Origin: Pseudoduganella albidiflava | Lineage (GTDB): Bacteria > Pseudomonadota > Gammaproteobacteria > Burkholderiales > Burkholderiaceae_D | DNA: 64,000 nucleotides | Assembly (NCBI RefSeq): GCF_004322755.1 | Contig: NZ_CP036401.1 | Coordinates: forward strand, 4,030,001 to 4,094,000 | Reading direction: 5' to 3' | Shown: positions 49,408-57,853 of the stretch, one piece after another | Layout of the letters: each line of letters starts with the position of its first letter | How positions within the stretch are numbered: position 1 is the first letter of the stretch | Translations under genes and position numbers: made by a program | The notes under the pieces: generated by a model | Told to the model about the DNA's origin: nothing | What the model saw: the letters and a program-made list of their open reading frames with translations, nothing else | Databases searched by the model: none

Positions 49408-51186
49408 GTGGCAGCAATCAAATCCTCCATTCCCGTACGCCGCTTCGACGCGGTGATCGTTGGCGCCGGCGGTTCCGGCATGCGCGCCTCCCTGCAACTG
49501 GCTGAAGCGGGCCTGAACGTGGCCGTGCTGTCGAAAGTGTTCCCGACCCGCTCGCACACCGTCGCCGCACAGGGCGGCATCGGCGCCTCGCTGGGCAACA
49601 TGGCCGAAGACAACTGGTTCTGGCACATGTTCGACACCGTCAAGGGTGGCGACTACCTGGGCGACCAGGACGCGATCGAATTCATGTGCCGTGAAGCACC
49701 GAAGGTCGTGTATGAACTCGAACACTTCGGCATGCCGTTCGACCGCAATCCCGACGGCACGATCTACCAGCGTCCGTTCGGCGGCCACACGGCCAACTTC
49801 GGCGAGAAGGCCGTGCAGCGCGCCTGCGCCGCGGCCGACCGTACCGGCCACGCGCTGCTCCACACTCTCTATCAGCGTAACGTTCGCGCCCGCACCCACT
49901 TCTTCGTCGAATGGATGGCGCTGGACCTGATCCGCGACAGCGAAGGCGACGTGATCGGCGTGGTCGCGCTGGAAATGGAAACCGGTGACGTGATGATCCT
50001 GCAGGCGAAGACGACGATCTTCGCCACCGGCGGTGCCGGCCGGATCTTCGCCGCTTCCACGAACGCGTTCATCAACACCGGCGACGGCATGGGCATGGCG
50101 GCACGCGCCGGCCTGCCGCTGCAGGACATGGAGTTCTGGCAGTTCCACCCGACCGGCGTGGCCGGCGCGGGCGTCCTGATCACCGAAGGCGTGCGCGGCG
50201 AAGGCGGCATCCTGATCAACTCGCAGGGTGAGCGCTTCATGGAGCGCTATGCGCCGACCTTGAAGGACCTGGCGCCGCGCGACTTCGTGTCGCGCTCGAT
50301 GGACCAGGAAATCAAGGAAGGCCGCGGCGTGGGCCCGAACAAGGACCACGTGCTGCTCGACCTGCGCCACATCGGCAAGGAAACCATCGAGAAGCGCCTG
50401 CCGTCGATCCTGGAAATCGGCCACAAGTTCGCCAACGTCGATGCGACCAAGGAACCGATCCCGGTCGTGCCGACGATCCACTACCAGATGGGCGGCATTC
50501 CGACCAATATCCACGGCCAGGTCGTCGCGCCTAGCGCCGACGGCGGCCAGAAGATCGTCAACGGTTTGTACGCGATCGGCGAATGCGCCTGCGTGTCCGT
50601 GCACGGCGCGAACCGCCTGGGCACCAACTCGCTGCTCGACCTGGTGGTGTTCGGCCGCGCGGCCGGCAACCATGTGGTGGCGTCGAACCTGAAGCAGAAG
50701 GAACACAAGGACCTGCCGAAGGATGCATCGGACTTCGCCATGGACCGCCTGAACCGCCTGGAAACCTCGACCGGTTCCGAGAAGGTGCAGGGCGTGGCCA
50801 ACGATATCCGCGCCACGATGCAGAAGTACTGCGGCGTGTTCCGTACCGACGACCTGCTCAAGGCCGGCTTCGACGAGATCATGAAGCTCGACGAGCGCCG
50901 CAAGCACGTGTCGTTCAAGGACAAGTCGAAGGTCTTCAACACCGCCCGCGTCGAAGCGCTGGAACTGGACAACCTGATCGAAACGGCCAAGGCGACCATC
51001 ACCTCGGCGGTGGCCCGCAAGGAATCGCGCGGCGCGCACGCGCACAGCGACTTCCCGAACCGCGACGACGAGAACTGGATGAAGCACACGCTGTGGTTCT
51101 CCGAAGGCAACCGCCTGGAGTACAAGCCGGTCGTCACCAAGCCGCTGACGGTGGAAACCTTCAAGCCCAAAGCACGCACTTTCTAA
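49408..51186 (+). CDS. sdhA: Succinate dehydrogenase flavoprotein subunit
   Basis: 592 residues from GTG 49408 (the sdhD stop is 49402-49404). FAD-binding [17 protein letters not shown] near the start, covalent-FAD His in [16 protein letters not shown], active-site region [20 protein letters not shown], and [19 protein letters not shown]. Usual SdhA length. It oxidises succinate to fumarate in the TCA cycle. It ends 13 bases before sdhB. Nothing unusual. Confidence 0.98.
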   Translation: MAAIKSSIPVRRFDAVIVGAGGSGMRASLQLAEAGLNVAVLSKVFPTRSHTVAAQGGIGASLGNMAEDNWFWHMFDTVKGGDYLGDQDAIEFMCREAPKVVYELEHFGMPFDRNPDGTIYQRPFGGHTANFGEKAVQRACAAADRTGHALLHTLYQRNVRARTHFFVEWMALDLIRDSEGDVIGVVALEMETGDVMILQAKTTIFATGGAGRIFAASTNAFINTGDGMGMAARAGLPLQDMEFWQFHPTGVAGAGVLITEGVRGEGGILINSQGERFMERYAPTLKDLAPRDFVSRSMDQEIKEGRGVGPNKDHVLLDLRHIGKETIEKRLPSILEIGHKFANVDATKEPIPVVPTIHYQMGGIPTNIHGQVVAPSADGGQKIVNGLYAIGECACVSVHGANRLGTNSLLDLVVFGRAAGNHVVASNLKQKEHKDLPKDASDFAMDRLNRLETSTGSEKVQGVANDIRATMQKYCGVFRTDDLLKAGFDEIMKLDERRKHVSFKDKSKVFNTARVEALELDNLIETAKATITSAVARKESRGAHAHSDFPNRDDENWMKHTLWFSEGNRLEYKPVVTKPLTVETFKPKARTF

Positions 51187-51199
51187 GGCCTCGAAAAAC

Positions 51200-51910
51200 A
51201 TGGCACGCACCCTGAAATTCAAGATTTACCGCTACGATCCGGACAAGGACGAGAAGCCTTACATGCAGGACCTGACGGTCGAGCTGAAGGATACCGACAA
51301 GATGCTGCTGGACGCGCTGCAGCGCATCAAGTCCGACGTGGACGATTCGCTGGCCCTGCGCCGCTCGTGCCGCGAAGGCGTGTGCGGTTCGGACGCGATG
51401 AACGTCAACGGCAAGAACCGCCTGGCCTGCACGACGAACCTGAACGAACTGTCCGAACCGATCATCCTGCGCCCGCTGCCGGGCCTGCCGGTGATCCGCG
51501 ACCTGATCGTGGACATGACGCAGTTCTTCAAGCAGTATGAATCGATCAAGCCATTCCTGATCAACGATTCGATCCCGCCGGAGAAGGAACGCCTGCAGAC
51601 GCCGGCCGAGCGCGAAGAGCTCGACGGCCTGTACGAATGCATCCTGTGCGCGTGCTGCTCGACGTCGTGCCCGTCGTTCTGGTGGAACCCGGACAAGTTC
51701 GTCGGCCCGGCCGGCCTGCTGCAGGCTTACCGCTTCATCGCCGATTCGCGCGACGAAGCGACCGGCCAGCGCCTGGACAGCCTGGAAGACCCGTACCGCC
51801 TGTTCCGCTGCCACTCGATCATGAACTGCGTCGACGTCTGCCCGAAGGGCCTGAACCCGAACCGGGCGATCGGCAAGATCAAGGAACTGATGGTCCGCCG
51901 CGCGATCTGA
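51200..51910 (+). CDS. sdhB: Succinate dehydrogenase iron-sulfur subunit
   Basis: 236 residues. The N-terminal 2Fe-2S site is CREGVCGSDAMNVNG...C, and the C-terminal motifs CILCACCSTSCP and CHSIMNCVDVCPKGLNP provide the 4Fe-4S and 3Fe-4S centres. Passes electrons from SdhA to the membrane subunits. A strong terminator follows 21 bases later; the sdhE and gltA genes that often follow in related bacteria are absent here. Confidence 0.98.
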   Translation: MARTLKFKIYRYDPDKDEKPYMQDLTVELKDTDKMLLDALQRIKSDVDDSLALRRSCREGVCGSDAMNVNGKNRLACTTNLNELSEPIILRPLPGLPVIRDLIVDMTQFFKQYESIKPFLINDSIPPEKERLQTPAEREELDGLYECILCACCSTSCPSFWWNPDKFVGPAGLLQAYRFIADSRDEATGQRLDSLEDPYRLFRCHSIMNCVDVCPKGLNPNRAIGKIKELMVRRAI

Positions 51911-51931
51911 TCCGCGTTCCCGTCCCGAAAG

Positions 51932-51957
51932 CGCCCGGCCTGCCGGGCGTTTTTTTT
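51932..51957 (+). terminator. Rho-independent terminator of sdhCDAB
   Basis: CGCCCGG (51932-51938), loop CCTG, CCGGGCG (51943-51949), then eight T (51950-51957). It begins 22 bases after the sdhB stop. Confidence 0.9.
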
Positions 51958-52077
51958 CGCGCATGCCACTGCCCGGCGTTTCTCCGCGCGTTTCTCCGCA
52001 CGTTGCGACAGTCCCGCCCGCGCGATGGCACAATTCGCCAAGCCAGCAAGCTCTCACTTCACCAAGGGAAGCCACTC

Positions 52078-53760
52078 TTGAGTCCTACCCCGGATAACCC
52101 GGCAGCGCCTTTCGACGCGGACAGCCATGCCAGCCTGCCCGCCCTCTGGCGGCACCCCGTCATTCGCCTCGTGATCGTGGCGACGGTGCTGGCCTGCCTC
52201 GCCCTCGCCGGCTTTTCCGCCTGGTTCATGTGGAGCGCCAGGCAGGCGCAGATCCAGCAGACCCGGGTCGCCACGTCGAACGTGGCACGGATGGTCGGCG
52301 CCCAGGTGGAATCGGCGATGAAGACGGCCAGCATGGCGCTGTCCGACATGGCCGAACGCGCCAAGCACGAAGGCACCGGCGAGGCGGCGCGCGAGCGGCT
52401 GAGGACCCACCTCGGCGAGCTGGCCAAGGTCACGCCCGAGCTGTACGGCATGTTCCTGTACGGGCCGGACGGCTCCTGGCTGGCCACGTCGCTGGGCCGC
52501 GAGGTCCAGGGCAACAACGCCGACCGCGCCTACTTCCAGTATCACCGCACCCACCGGGACGCGGGAATCCATATCGCCGCGCCCGTCAAGAGCAAGTCGA
52601 CGGGGGTCTGGATCATCCCCGTGTCGCGCGGTATCTACGCCGCCGACGGCACCTTCATGGGCGTGGCGCTCGTCACGCTGCGGCTGAACTTCTTCGAACG
52701 CATCTACGATGAACTGGACATCGGCCGGACCGGCGTCGTGCTGCTGATGCTGTACGACGGCACGGTGATCTACCGCCGGCCGTTCGACGAAAAGCTGATC
52801 GGTACGGACCTATCGAACGGCAACATCTTCAAGGAATTGCGGAAAAGGCCGGTCGGATCCACCTTCCTCGTCGCCAAGGTGGACAAGGTGGAACGGCTGT
52901 ACAGCTACCGGCGCCTGCAAAACTTCCCATTCCTCGTATCGGTCGGCCAGACCAAGGCCGAACTGCTGGGCGACTGGAAGCGCTCCAGCATGCTGATCGG
53001 CGTGGCGGTCCTGCTCATCAGTGCGATGCTGGCCACGTTCGCGACGAAGCTGGTGCGCCAGATCGCCATCCGCGACCGGCTCGACGCGCAGCTGCGGCTG
53101 TACTCCGGCGAACTGGAAAAGCGCAACGTCGACCTGCGCATGCTGGCCCACACGGACCAGCTCACGCAACTGGCGAACCGGCGCCGCTTCGACGAAGTGC
53201 TCGAGCAGGAGCTGCGGCGGGCGCACCGCGGCCGCACGCCGCTGTCGCTGATCATGCTGGACCTGGACTTCTTCAAGCAGTTCAACGACCACTACGGCCA
53301 CCTGGCGGGCGACGAGTGCCTGCAGCGGGCGGCCGGGGTCCTGTCCGACCAGATCATCCGGACCGGCGACCTCGCCGCGCGCTATGGCGGCGAGGAGTTC
53401 GCCGTGATCATGCCGAATACCGGCGAAGACGGCGCCATCGCCGTCGCCGAACGGGTCCGGGCCGGCATCATGGCGCTGCGCATCCCGCATCAGCACTCGC
53501 CGGCGCAGGTCGTCACGGCCAGCCTCGGCGTGGCCACGCTCTACCCGGGCAAGGGCGGCAACGCCACCGGTGCCGCTGCCGCGCTAGAGCTGATCGGAAG
53601 GGCGGACCGGCACCTGTACGACGCCAAGCAGGCCGGCCGGAACCAGGTGCGCGGAGAGTCGGGAAGTAGTGCAGCGGGAAGTAGTGCAACGGGAAGTAGT
53701 GCAACGGGAAGTAGTGCAGCGGGCGGCGGCGCGGCCGCCGCCAATGCCGCGGCCCGCTGA
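52078..53760 (+). CDS. Membrane diguanylate cyclase with dCACHE sensor
   Basis: 560 residues, starting at TTG 52078 after an AAGGGAAG site; no upstream ATG is usable because the frame runs into sdhB. Membrane helix about 31-52, periplasmic double-CACHE domain (about 60-295, DRAYFQYHRTHRDAGIHIA), second helix about 303-322, then a GGDEF domain with intact RYGGEEF (437-441), so c-di-GMP synthesis is expected. An RxxD inhibitory site (RTGD) lies five residues before it. The end is a Gly/Ser/Ala tail coded by a 15-base tandem repeat. Sensor ligand unknown. Confidence 0.9.
   Translation: MSPTPDNPAAPFDADSHASLPALWRHPVIRLVIVATVLACLALAGFSAWFMWSARQAQIQQTRVATSNVARMVGAQVESAMKTASMALSDMAERAKHEGTGEAARERLRTHLGELAKVTPELYGMFLYGPDGSWLATSLGREVQGNNADRAYFQYHRTHRDAGIHIAAPVKSKSTGVWIIPVSRGIYAADGTFMGVALVTLRLNFFERIYDELDIGRTGVVLLMLYDGTVIYRRPFDEKLIGTDLSNGNIFKELRKRPVGSTFLVAKVDKVERLYSYRRLQNFPFLVSVGQTKAELLGDWKRSSMLIGVAVLLISAMLATFATKLVRQIAIRDRLDAQLRLYSGELEKRNVDLRMLAHTDQLTQLANRRRFDEVLEQELRRAHRGRTPLSLIMLDLDFFKQFNDHYGHLAGDECLQRAAGVLSDQIIRTGDLAARYGGEEFAVIMPNTGEDGAIAVAERVRAGIMALRIPHQHSPAQVVTASLGVATLYPGKGGNATGAAAALELIGRADRHLYDAKQAGRNQVRGESGSSAAGSSATGSSATGSSAAGGGAAAANAAAR
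53661..53720. repeat. Four-copy 15-base repeat encoding GSSA(A/T)
   Basis: GGGAAGTAGTGCAGC, GGGAAGTAGTGCAAC, GGGAAGTAGTGCAAC, GGGAAGTAGTGCAGC, in frame at the 3' end of the diguanylate cyclase gene. The repeated residues GSSAx form a flexible tail; the unit length preserves the frame. Confidence 0.95.
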
Positions 53761-53765
53761 ACGCT

Positions 53766-54206
53766 TCAGCGCACGTCCAGCAATTCCACTTCGAAAATCA
53801 GGTTGGCGTTCGGCGGGATCGGGCCGGCGCCGCCCTCGCCGTAGCCCATGGCGGCCGGCACGATCAGCGTGCGCTTGCCGCCCACCTTCATGCCCTGCAC
53901 GCCTTCGTCCCAGCCCTGGATCACCTGGCCGGCGCCCAGCCGGAAGCTGAACGGGTCGCGCCCGACCGAGGAATCGAACTGCTCGCCGCGCTGCTCGGGA
54001 GCGCCCGGCACGTGCAGCCAGCCCGTGTAGTTGACGACAGCCGTGCTGCCGGCGACCGCTTCCTTGCCGGTGCCGGCCGGGTGATCGATCTTCTGGAACG
54101 CGACAGGGGCGGCGGCGGCCGGCGGCGGGGTCTTGGCGCGGTCGCAGGCGGCCAGCGTGAAGGCCAGTGCCAGGCCGAGAGCGCAGGAGGAAAGCAGCTG
54201 TTTCAT
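53766..54206 (-). CDS. FKBP-type peptidyl-prolyl isomerase lipoprotein
   Basis: 146 residues from ATG 54206. A lipoprotein signal ends in LAAC (Cys21), then a Pro/Ala linker and an FKBP domain: [61 protein letters not shown] and [13 protein letters not shown], all FKBP signatures. Probably an outer-membrane-anchored, periplasmic folding catalyst. It is convergent with the diguanylate cyclase, five bases between the ends. Confidence 0.93.
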   Translation of the reverse strand: MKQLLSSCALGLALAFTLAACDRAKTPPPAAAAPVAFQKIDHPAGTGKEAVAGSTAVVNYTGWLHVPGAPEQRGEQFDSSVGRDPFSFRLGAGQVIQGWDEGVQGMKVGGKRTLIVPAAMGYGEGGAGPIPPNANLIFEVELLDVR

Positions 54207-54395
54207 GGATTCTTTCGTGATGGGTTGTACATGATGCCGCCGCAGCATACAGGGAGGCCGGCGCCATGCCAACACCTGGCGTGACGCGCCCCGGCTTGCG
54301 CGGATGGATACCGCCGCGTGCGGCGGGTTGGGTTCGCGCGCGCCACGCCCGCCGGCTCGACATTACAATCGGCGCTTTCCCTATCGAGAGCTCCT

Positions 54396-55553
54396 ATGCC
54401 GCCCCGTGCCGCCATCGCCGCCGCAGTCCTGCTGTCCGGCACACTGCTGCTCGGCGCCAGCGCTTCCGCCCAGACCGTCGTGAAGATCGGCAGCGCGTCG
54501 CCGCTGTCCGGCCCCGGCGCGCACCAGGGCAAGGATATCGAGAACGGCGCGCAGCTGGCGATCGACGACCTGAACGCGAAAGGCATCGTCATCGGCGGCC
54601 AGAAAGTGCAGTGGCAGCTGCTGGCCGAAGACGATGCCGCCGACCCGAAGTCCGGTACGGCCGTCGCGCAGAAGCTGGTCGATGCGCGCGTGGCCGGCGT
54701 GGTCGGGCATCTCAATTCCGGCACCACCGTGCCGGCGTCGAAAATCTATGCCGCCGCAGGCATCCCGCAGATTTCACCCGCGGCCACCACGCCGGGCTAC
54801 ACGCAGCAGGGTTTCAAGACCGCGTTCCGCGTGGTCGCCAACGACCGGCTGATCGGGCGCACGCTGGCCACGTACACGGCGAAGGCGCTGAAGGCGCAGC
54901 GGATCGCCATCATCGACGACCGCACGGCGTTCGGCCAGGGCCTGGCGGACGAATTCGCCAAGGGCGTGCGCGCCATCGCCGGCAACGAGGCGATCGTCAG
55001 CCGGCAGTTCACCAACGACAAGGCGGTGGACTTCAGCGCGATCCTCACGCAGATCCGCGCGAAGAAGCCGGACGTGATCTTCTATGGCGGCATGGAAGCG
55101 GTGGCCGGCCCGATGCTCAAGCAGATGAAGACGCTGGGCATCGATGCGCGGCTCGTGTCCGGCGACGGGATCTGCTCGGAGCGCCTGCCGCTGCTGGCCG
55201 GCGACGCGCTGGGCGACGACAAGGTGATCTGCGTGGTGGCCGGCGGCATCGACGGCCCGCAGGAAGCGAGCCATGCGGCCTTCTCGGAGCGCTACCGCGC
55301 GCGCTTCGCCCTGCCCGTGGAAAGCTATGCGCCGTACGCCTACGACGCCGTGATGGTGCTGGCCGCCGCCATGCAGGCGGCGCAATCGACCGCGCCGGCC
55401 CGCTACCTGCCCGTGCTGGCGAAGGTGCGCCATGAAGGCGTCACGGGGTCAATCGCCTTCGACGCCAGGGGCGACCTGCGCAATGCGGCGATGACGATGT
55501 TCACCTACCGGCAGGGGCGCAAGGTGAAGCTGCAGGTGGTGCGGGGGCGCTGA
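54396..55553 (+). CDS. Periplasmic binding protein, LivK/branched-chain amino-acid type
   Basis: 385 residues from ATG 54396; signal peptide ends about residue 25 (SASAQ). Mature protein is a type I periplasmic-binding fold: VVKIGSASPLSGPGAHQGKD, GGQKVQWQLLAEDDAADP, VAGVVGHLNSGTTVPAS and later YEPYAYDAVMVLAAAMQAA-like sequence, the LivK pattern. No ABC permease or ATPase is adjacent, so it must pair with a transporter elsewhere or be used in sensing. The usual ligands are branched-chain amino acids or aromatic acids. Confidence 0.88.
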   Translation: MPPRAAIAAAVLLSGTLLLGASASAQTVVKIGSASPLSGPGAHQGKDIENGAQLAIDDLNAKGIVIGGQKVQWQLLAEDDAADPKSGTAVAQKLVDARVAGVVGHLNSGTTVPASKIYAAAGIPQISPAATTPGYTQQGFKTAFRVVANDRLIGRTLATYTAKALKAQRIAIIDDRTAFGQGLADEFAKGVRAIAGNEAIVSRQFTNDKAVDFSAILTQIRAKKPDVIFYGGMEAVAGPMLKQMKTLGIDARLVSGDGICSERLPLLAGDALGDDKVICVVAGGIDGPQEASHAAFSERYRARFALPVESYAPYAYDAVMVLAAAMQAAQSTAPARYLPVLAKVRHEGVTGSIAFDARGDLRNAAMTMFTYRQGRKVKLQVVRGR

Positions 55554-55582
55554 GCGAGGCCGGCCGCCGTTCCGCTGCCGCT

Positions 55583-55680
55583 ATGTCGACGCCATTATGT
55601 CGACGCCATTATGTCGACGCCATTGCATCGACGCCATTACATCGACGCCACTACATCGACGCCATTGCATCGACGCCATT
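55583..55680. repeat. Seven-copy 14-base minisatellite
   Basis: Units: ATGTCGACGCCATT three times, GCATCGACGCCATT, ACATCGACGCCACT, ACATCGACGCCATT, GCATCGACGCCATT. It fills the gap between two convergent genes and ends 12 bases before the kinase stop. Head-to-tail without spacers, so not CRISPR. Confidence 0.95.
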
Positions 55681-55692
55681 GCGCCGGCGCCG

Positions 55693-57183
55693 TCACCCGG
55701 ATGCAGGCAGCCGCACGCGCGCATCCAGTCCGCCCTCCGGATGGTTGGCCAGTTCCAGCCGCCCGCCGTGCGCCTCGATGATGCCGCGCGCGATGCCCAG
55801 CCCGAGCCCCATGCCGCCGTCGTTCTGCTCGCGGCCGTGGGCCAGCCGCACGTACGGGTCGAACAGCCGGGGCAGCGCGTCTTCCGGCACCCCGGGCCCG
55901 TGGTCGCGCACGGAAATCACCACGCTGCCCGGCTCCTCGGCCACGCCGATCTCGGCGCGCGCACCGTAGAACAGCGCATTGTCCAGCAGGTTGCCGAGCG
56001 CGCGCTTGAGCGCCAGCGGCTTGCCCCGCACCGTGATGCCGGCCGGTGAAAAGGCCACCGCATGACCGGCCAGCTGCGCGCTGCGCACCAGCCGGCCCAG
56101 CAGCGCGTCGAGGCGGATCTCGGCCGGGTTTTCATGGATATCGCTATCCTTCACGCACTGCAGCGCACCCTTGACCATCATGTCCAGCTCGTCGAGGTCT
56201 TCCTCGAATTCATTGCGCAGCGCTTCGTCGTCGAGCAGTTCGGAGCGCAGCTTGAGCCGCGTGATCGGCGTGCGCAGGTCGTGCGAGATGGAGATGAACA
56301 GCCGTTCGCGGTCGTCGATGTAGCGGCCGATCCGTTCGCGCATCGCGCTGAAGGCGCGCGCGGTATTGATGAATTCGCGGCTGCCCGTTTCCGGCAGCGG
56401 CCTGGCTTCCTCGTCGTGGCCCTGCCCCAGCGCGGCGGCGGCGTCGGACAGGGCCGCCAGCGGCCGCGTGATCGAGCGCACCACCAGCAGGCAAAGCAGC
56501 AGCACCACGGCCAGCGACAGCGCCTGCGGCATCAGCCGGTCCCACGCGAACGGATCGCTGGTGTTCAGGAAGTACGGATTCGGCATCAGCGCGGCCATGT
56601 ACAGCCAGTTGCCCGGCTCGATCTCGGTCTGGATCACGAGGATCGGCGCCGGGTCGGGCTGCAGCAGCAGCACGTGCTGCACCCAGGCATTCGGCAGGTC
56701 GTCCAGCCGCACGTCGTGTTCGGCCACGGCCAGCCGGTCCGGCCACGCGAATGCCAGCCGGAAGCCCGGCGAGTTCGGCAAGTCCTGGCGCAGCGTGGCG
56801 CCGACCGTGGCGATCACGCTGTCCGCCAGCGGCTGGCCGGCGATCGCCTCGACCGGCACATAGGCATGGTTCAGGTTGACGAAGAAGCGCGTGCCGCCCA
56901 TCTCGCGCAGCTGCTGGATGATCAGCAGGCGGTAGGCCGGCGGCAGGCTGCGGAAGAAACGGATCGCGCCGGCCGCGCCGTGCGCCACGTAGCGCGCCGC
57001 CGACTGGGCTTCCACCTGCGCCTTGGCGCGCAGCTGGCTGGCCCAGATCGCGCTGGCCGCCAGCTGGGTCACCAGCAGCCCGGCCACCATCACCAGCGTC
57101 AGGCGGCCCAGCAGCGAGGCCGGCCACAGGCGGGCGGGCCAGCCGCTACGCACTCGACACGCTGACGTCGGCGGAGAACACAT
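55693..57183 (-). CDS. Membrane sensor histidine kinase (HAMP, HisKA)
   Basis: 496 residues. TM1 about 24-48, periplasmic domain about 51-215, TM2 217-236, HAMP about 237-290, phospho-His301 in ISISHDLRTPITRLK, then HATPase_c with LLDNALFYGARAEIG, DHGPGVPEDAL and GGMGLGLGIARGI. The start overlaps the end of the response regulator by 38 bases, so the two form one unit. The periplasmic domain has no family I recognise; with two solute-binding proteins in the same run of genes, sensing through a binding protein is plausible. Confidence 0.9.
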   Translation of the reverse strand: MCSPPTSACRVRSGWPARLWPASLLGRLTLVMVAGLLVTQLAASAIWASQLRAKAQVEAQSAARYVAHGAAGAIRFFRSLPPAYRLLIIQQLREMGGTRFFVNLNHAYVPVEAIAGQPLADSVIATVGATLRQDLPNSPGFRLAFAWPDRLAVAEHDVRLDDLPNAWVQHVLLLQPDPAPILVIQTEIEPGNWLYMAALMPNPYFLNTSDPFAWDRLMPQALSLAVVLLLCLLVVRSITRPLAALSDAAAALGQGHDEEARPLPETGSREFINTARAFSAMRERIGRYIDDRERLFISISHDLRTPITRLKLRSELLDDEALRNEFEEDLDELDMMVKGALQCVKDSDIHENPAEIRLDALLGRLVRSAQLAGHAVAFSPAGITVRGKPLALKRALGNLLDNALFYGARAEIGVAEEPGSVVISVRDHGPGVPEDALPRLFDPYVRLAHGREQNDGGMGLGLGIARGIIEAHGGRLELANHPEGGLDARVRLPASG

Positions 57184-57853
57184 AGCCGGCCCCGCGCACG
57201 GTCTTGATCAGCGCCGGCTGCTTGCCGTCGTCGTTCAGGCGCAGGCGCAGGCGGCTGATCTGCACGTCCAGCGAGCGGTCCAGCGGCCCGGCATCGCGGC
57301 CGCGGGTTTCCTCGCACAGCAGGCTGCGGTCGAGGATGATGCCGGGGTGCTCGACGAAGTACTTGAGCAGCTGGAAGTCGAGTCCCGTCAGCGCCACCTG
57401 GGTACCCTCGCTGTCGGTGACCTTGCGCTCCATGAGGTCGAGCGTGAAGCCGACGAAGCGGTAGTAGCGCGCCGCCGGCGCTTCCAGCGCGGTGCGGCGC
57501 AGGATCGCCTTGATGCGCGCCAGCAGTTCGCGCGGGCTGTACGGCTTGGCGATGTAGTCGTCGGCGCCCAGTTCCAGGCCGACGATCCGGTCGGTCTCGT
57601 CGGAACTGGCCGTCAGCATGATGATCGGCACGTTGGAGCGCTGGCGCACCTGCCGGCACAGCACGAAGCCATCGGTGTCCGGCAGCATCACGTCCAGGAT
57701 CACCAGCGACAGCGTGTCCACGTGCGCCTGCAGCTCGGCCAGGAAGCTTTCGCCATCGTGCGCCAGCAGCACTTCATACTGGTTCTTTTCCAGGTAGGCC
57801 TTCAGCAGGACCCGGGTTTTCTGGTCATCGTCCACGATCAGGATCTTGCGCAC
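57146..57853 (-). CDS. OmpR-family response regulator
   Basis: 235 residues from GTG 57853 (GGAG seven bases upstream), reading VRKILIVDDDQ with a leading formyl-Met. Receiver domain with Asp55 (LVILDVMLPDTDG) and Lys in YIAKPYSPREL; C-terminal winged-helix domain (LTGLDFQLLKYFVEHPG, SLDVQISRLRLRL, IKTVRGAGYVF). The start lies inside the end of the solute-binding protein gene, and the end overlaps the kinase start, so translation of all three is coupled. Confidence 0.93.
   Translation of the reverse strand: MRKILIVDDDQKTRVLLKAYLEKNQYEVLLAHDGESFLAELQAHVDTLSLVILDVMLPDTDGFVLCRQVRQRSNVPIIMLTASSDETDRIVGLELGADDYIAKPYSPRELLARIKAILRRTALEAPAARYYRFVGFTLDLMERKVTDSEGTQVALTGLDFQLLKYFVEHPGIILDRSLLCEETRGRDAGPLDRSLDVQISRLRLRLNDDGKQPALIKTVRGAGYVFSADVSVSSA

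Noticed and set aside
55583..55680. Possible CRISPR array
   Set aside because: 14-base units abut without spacers and no cas genes are present; it is a minisatellite.
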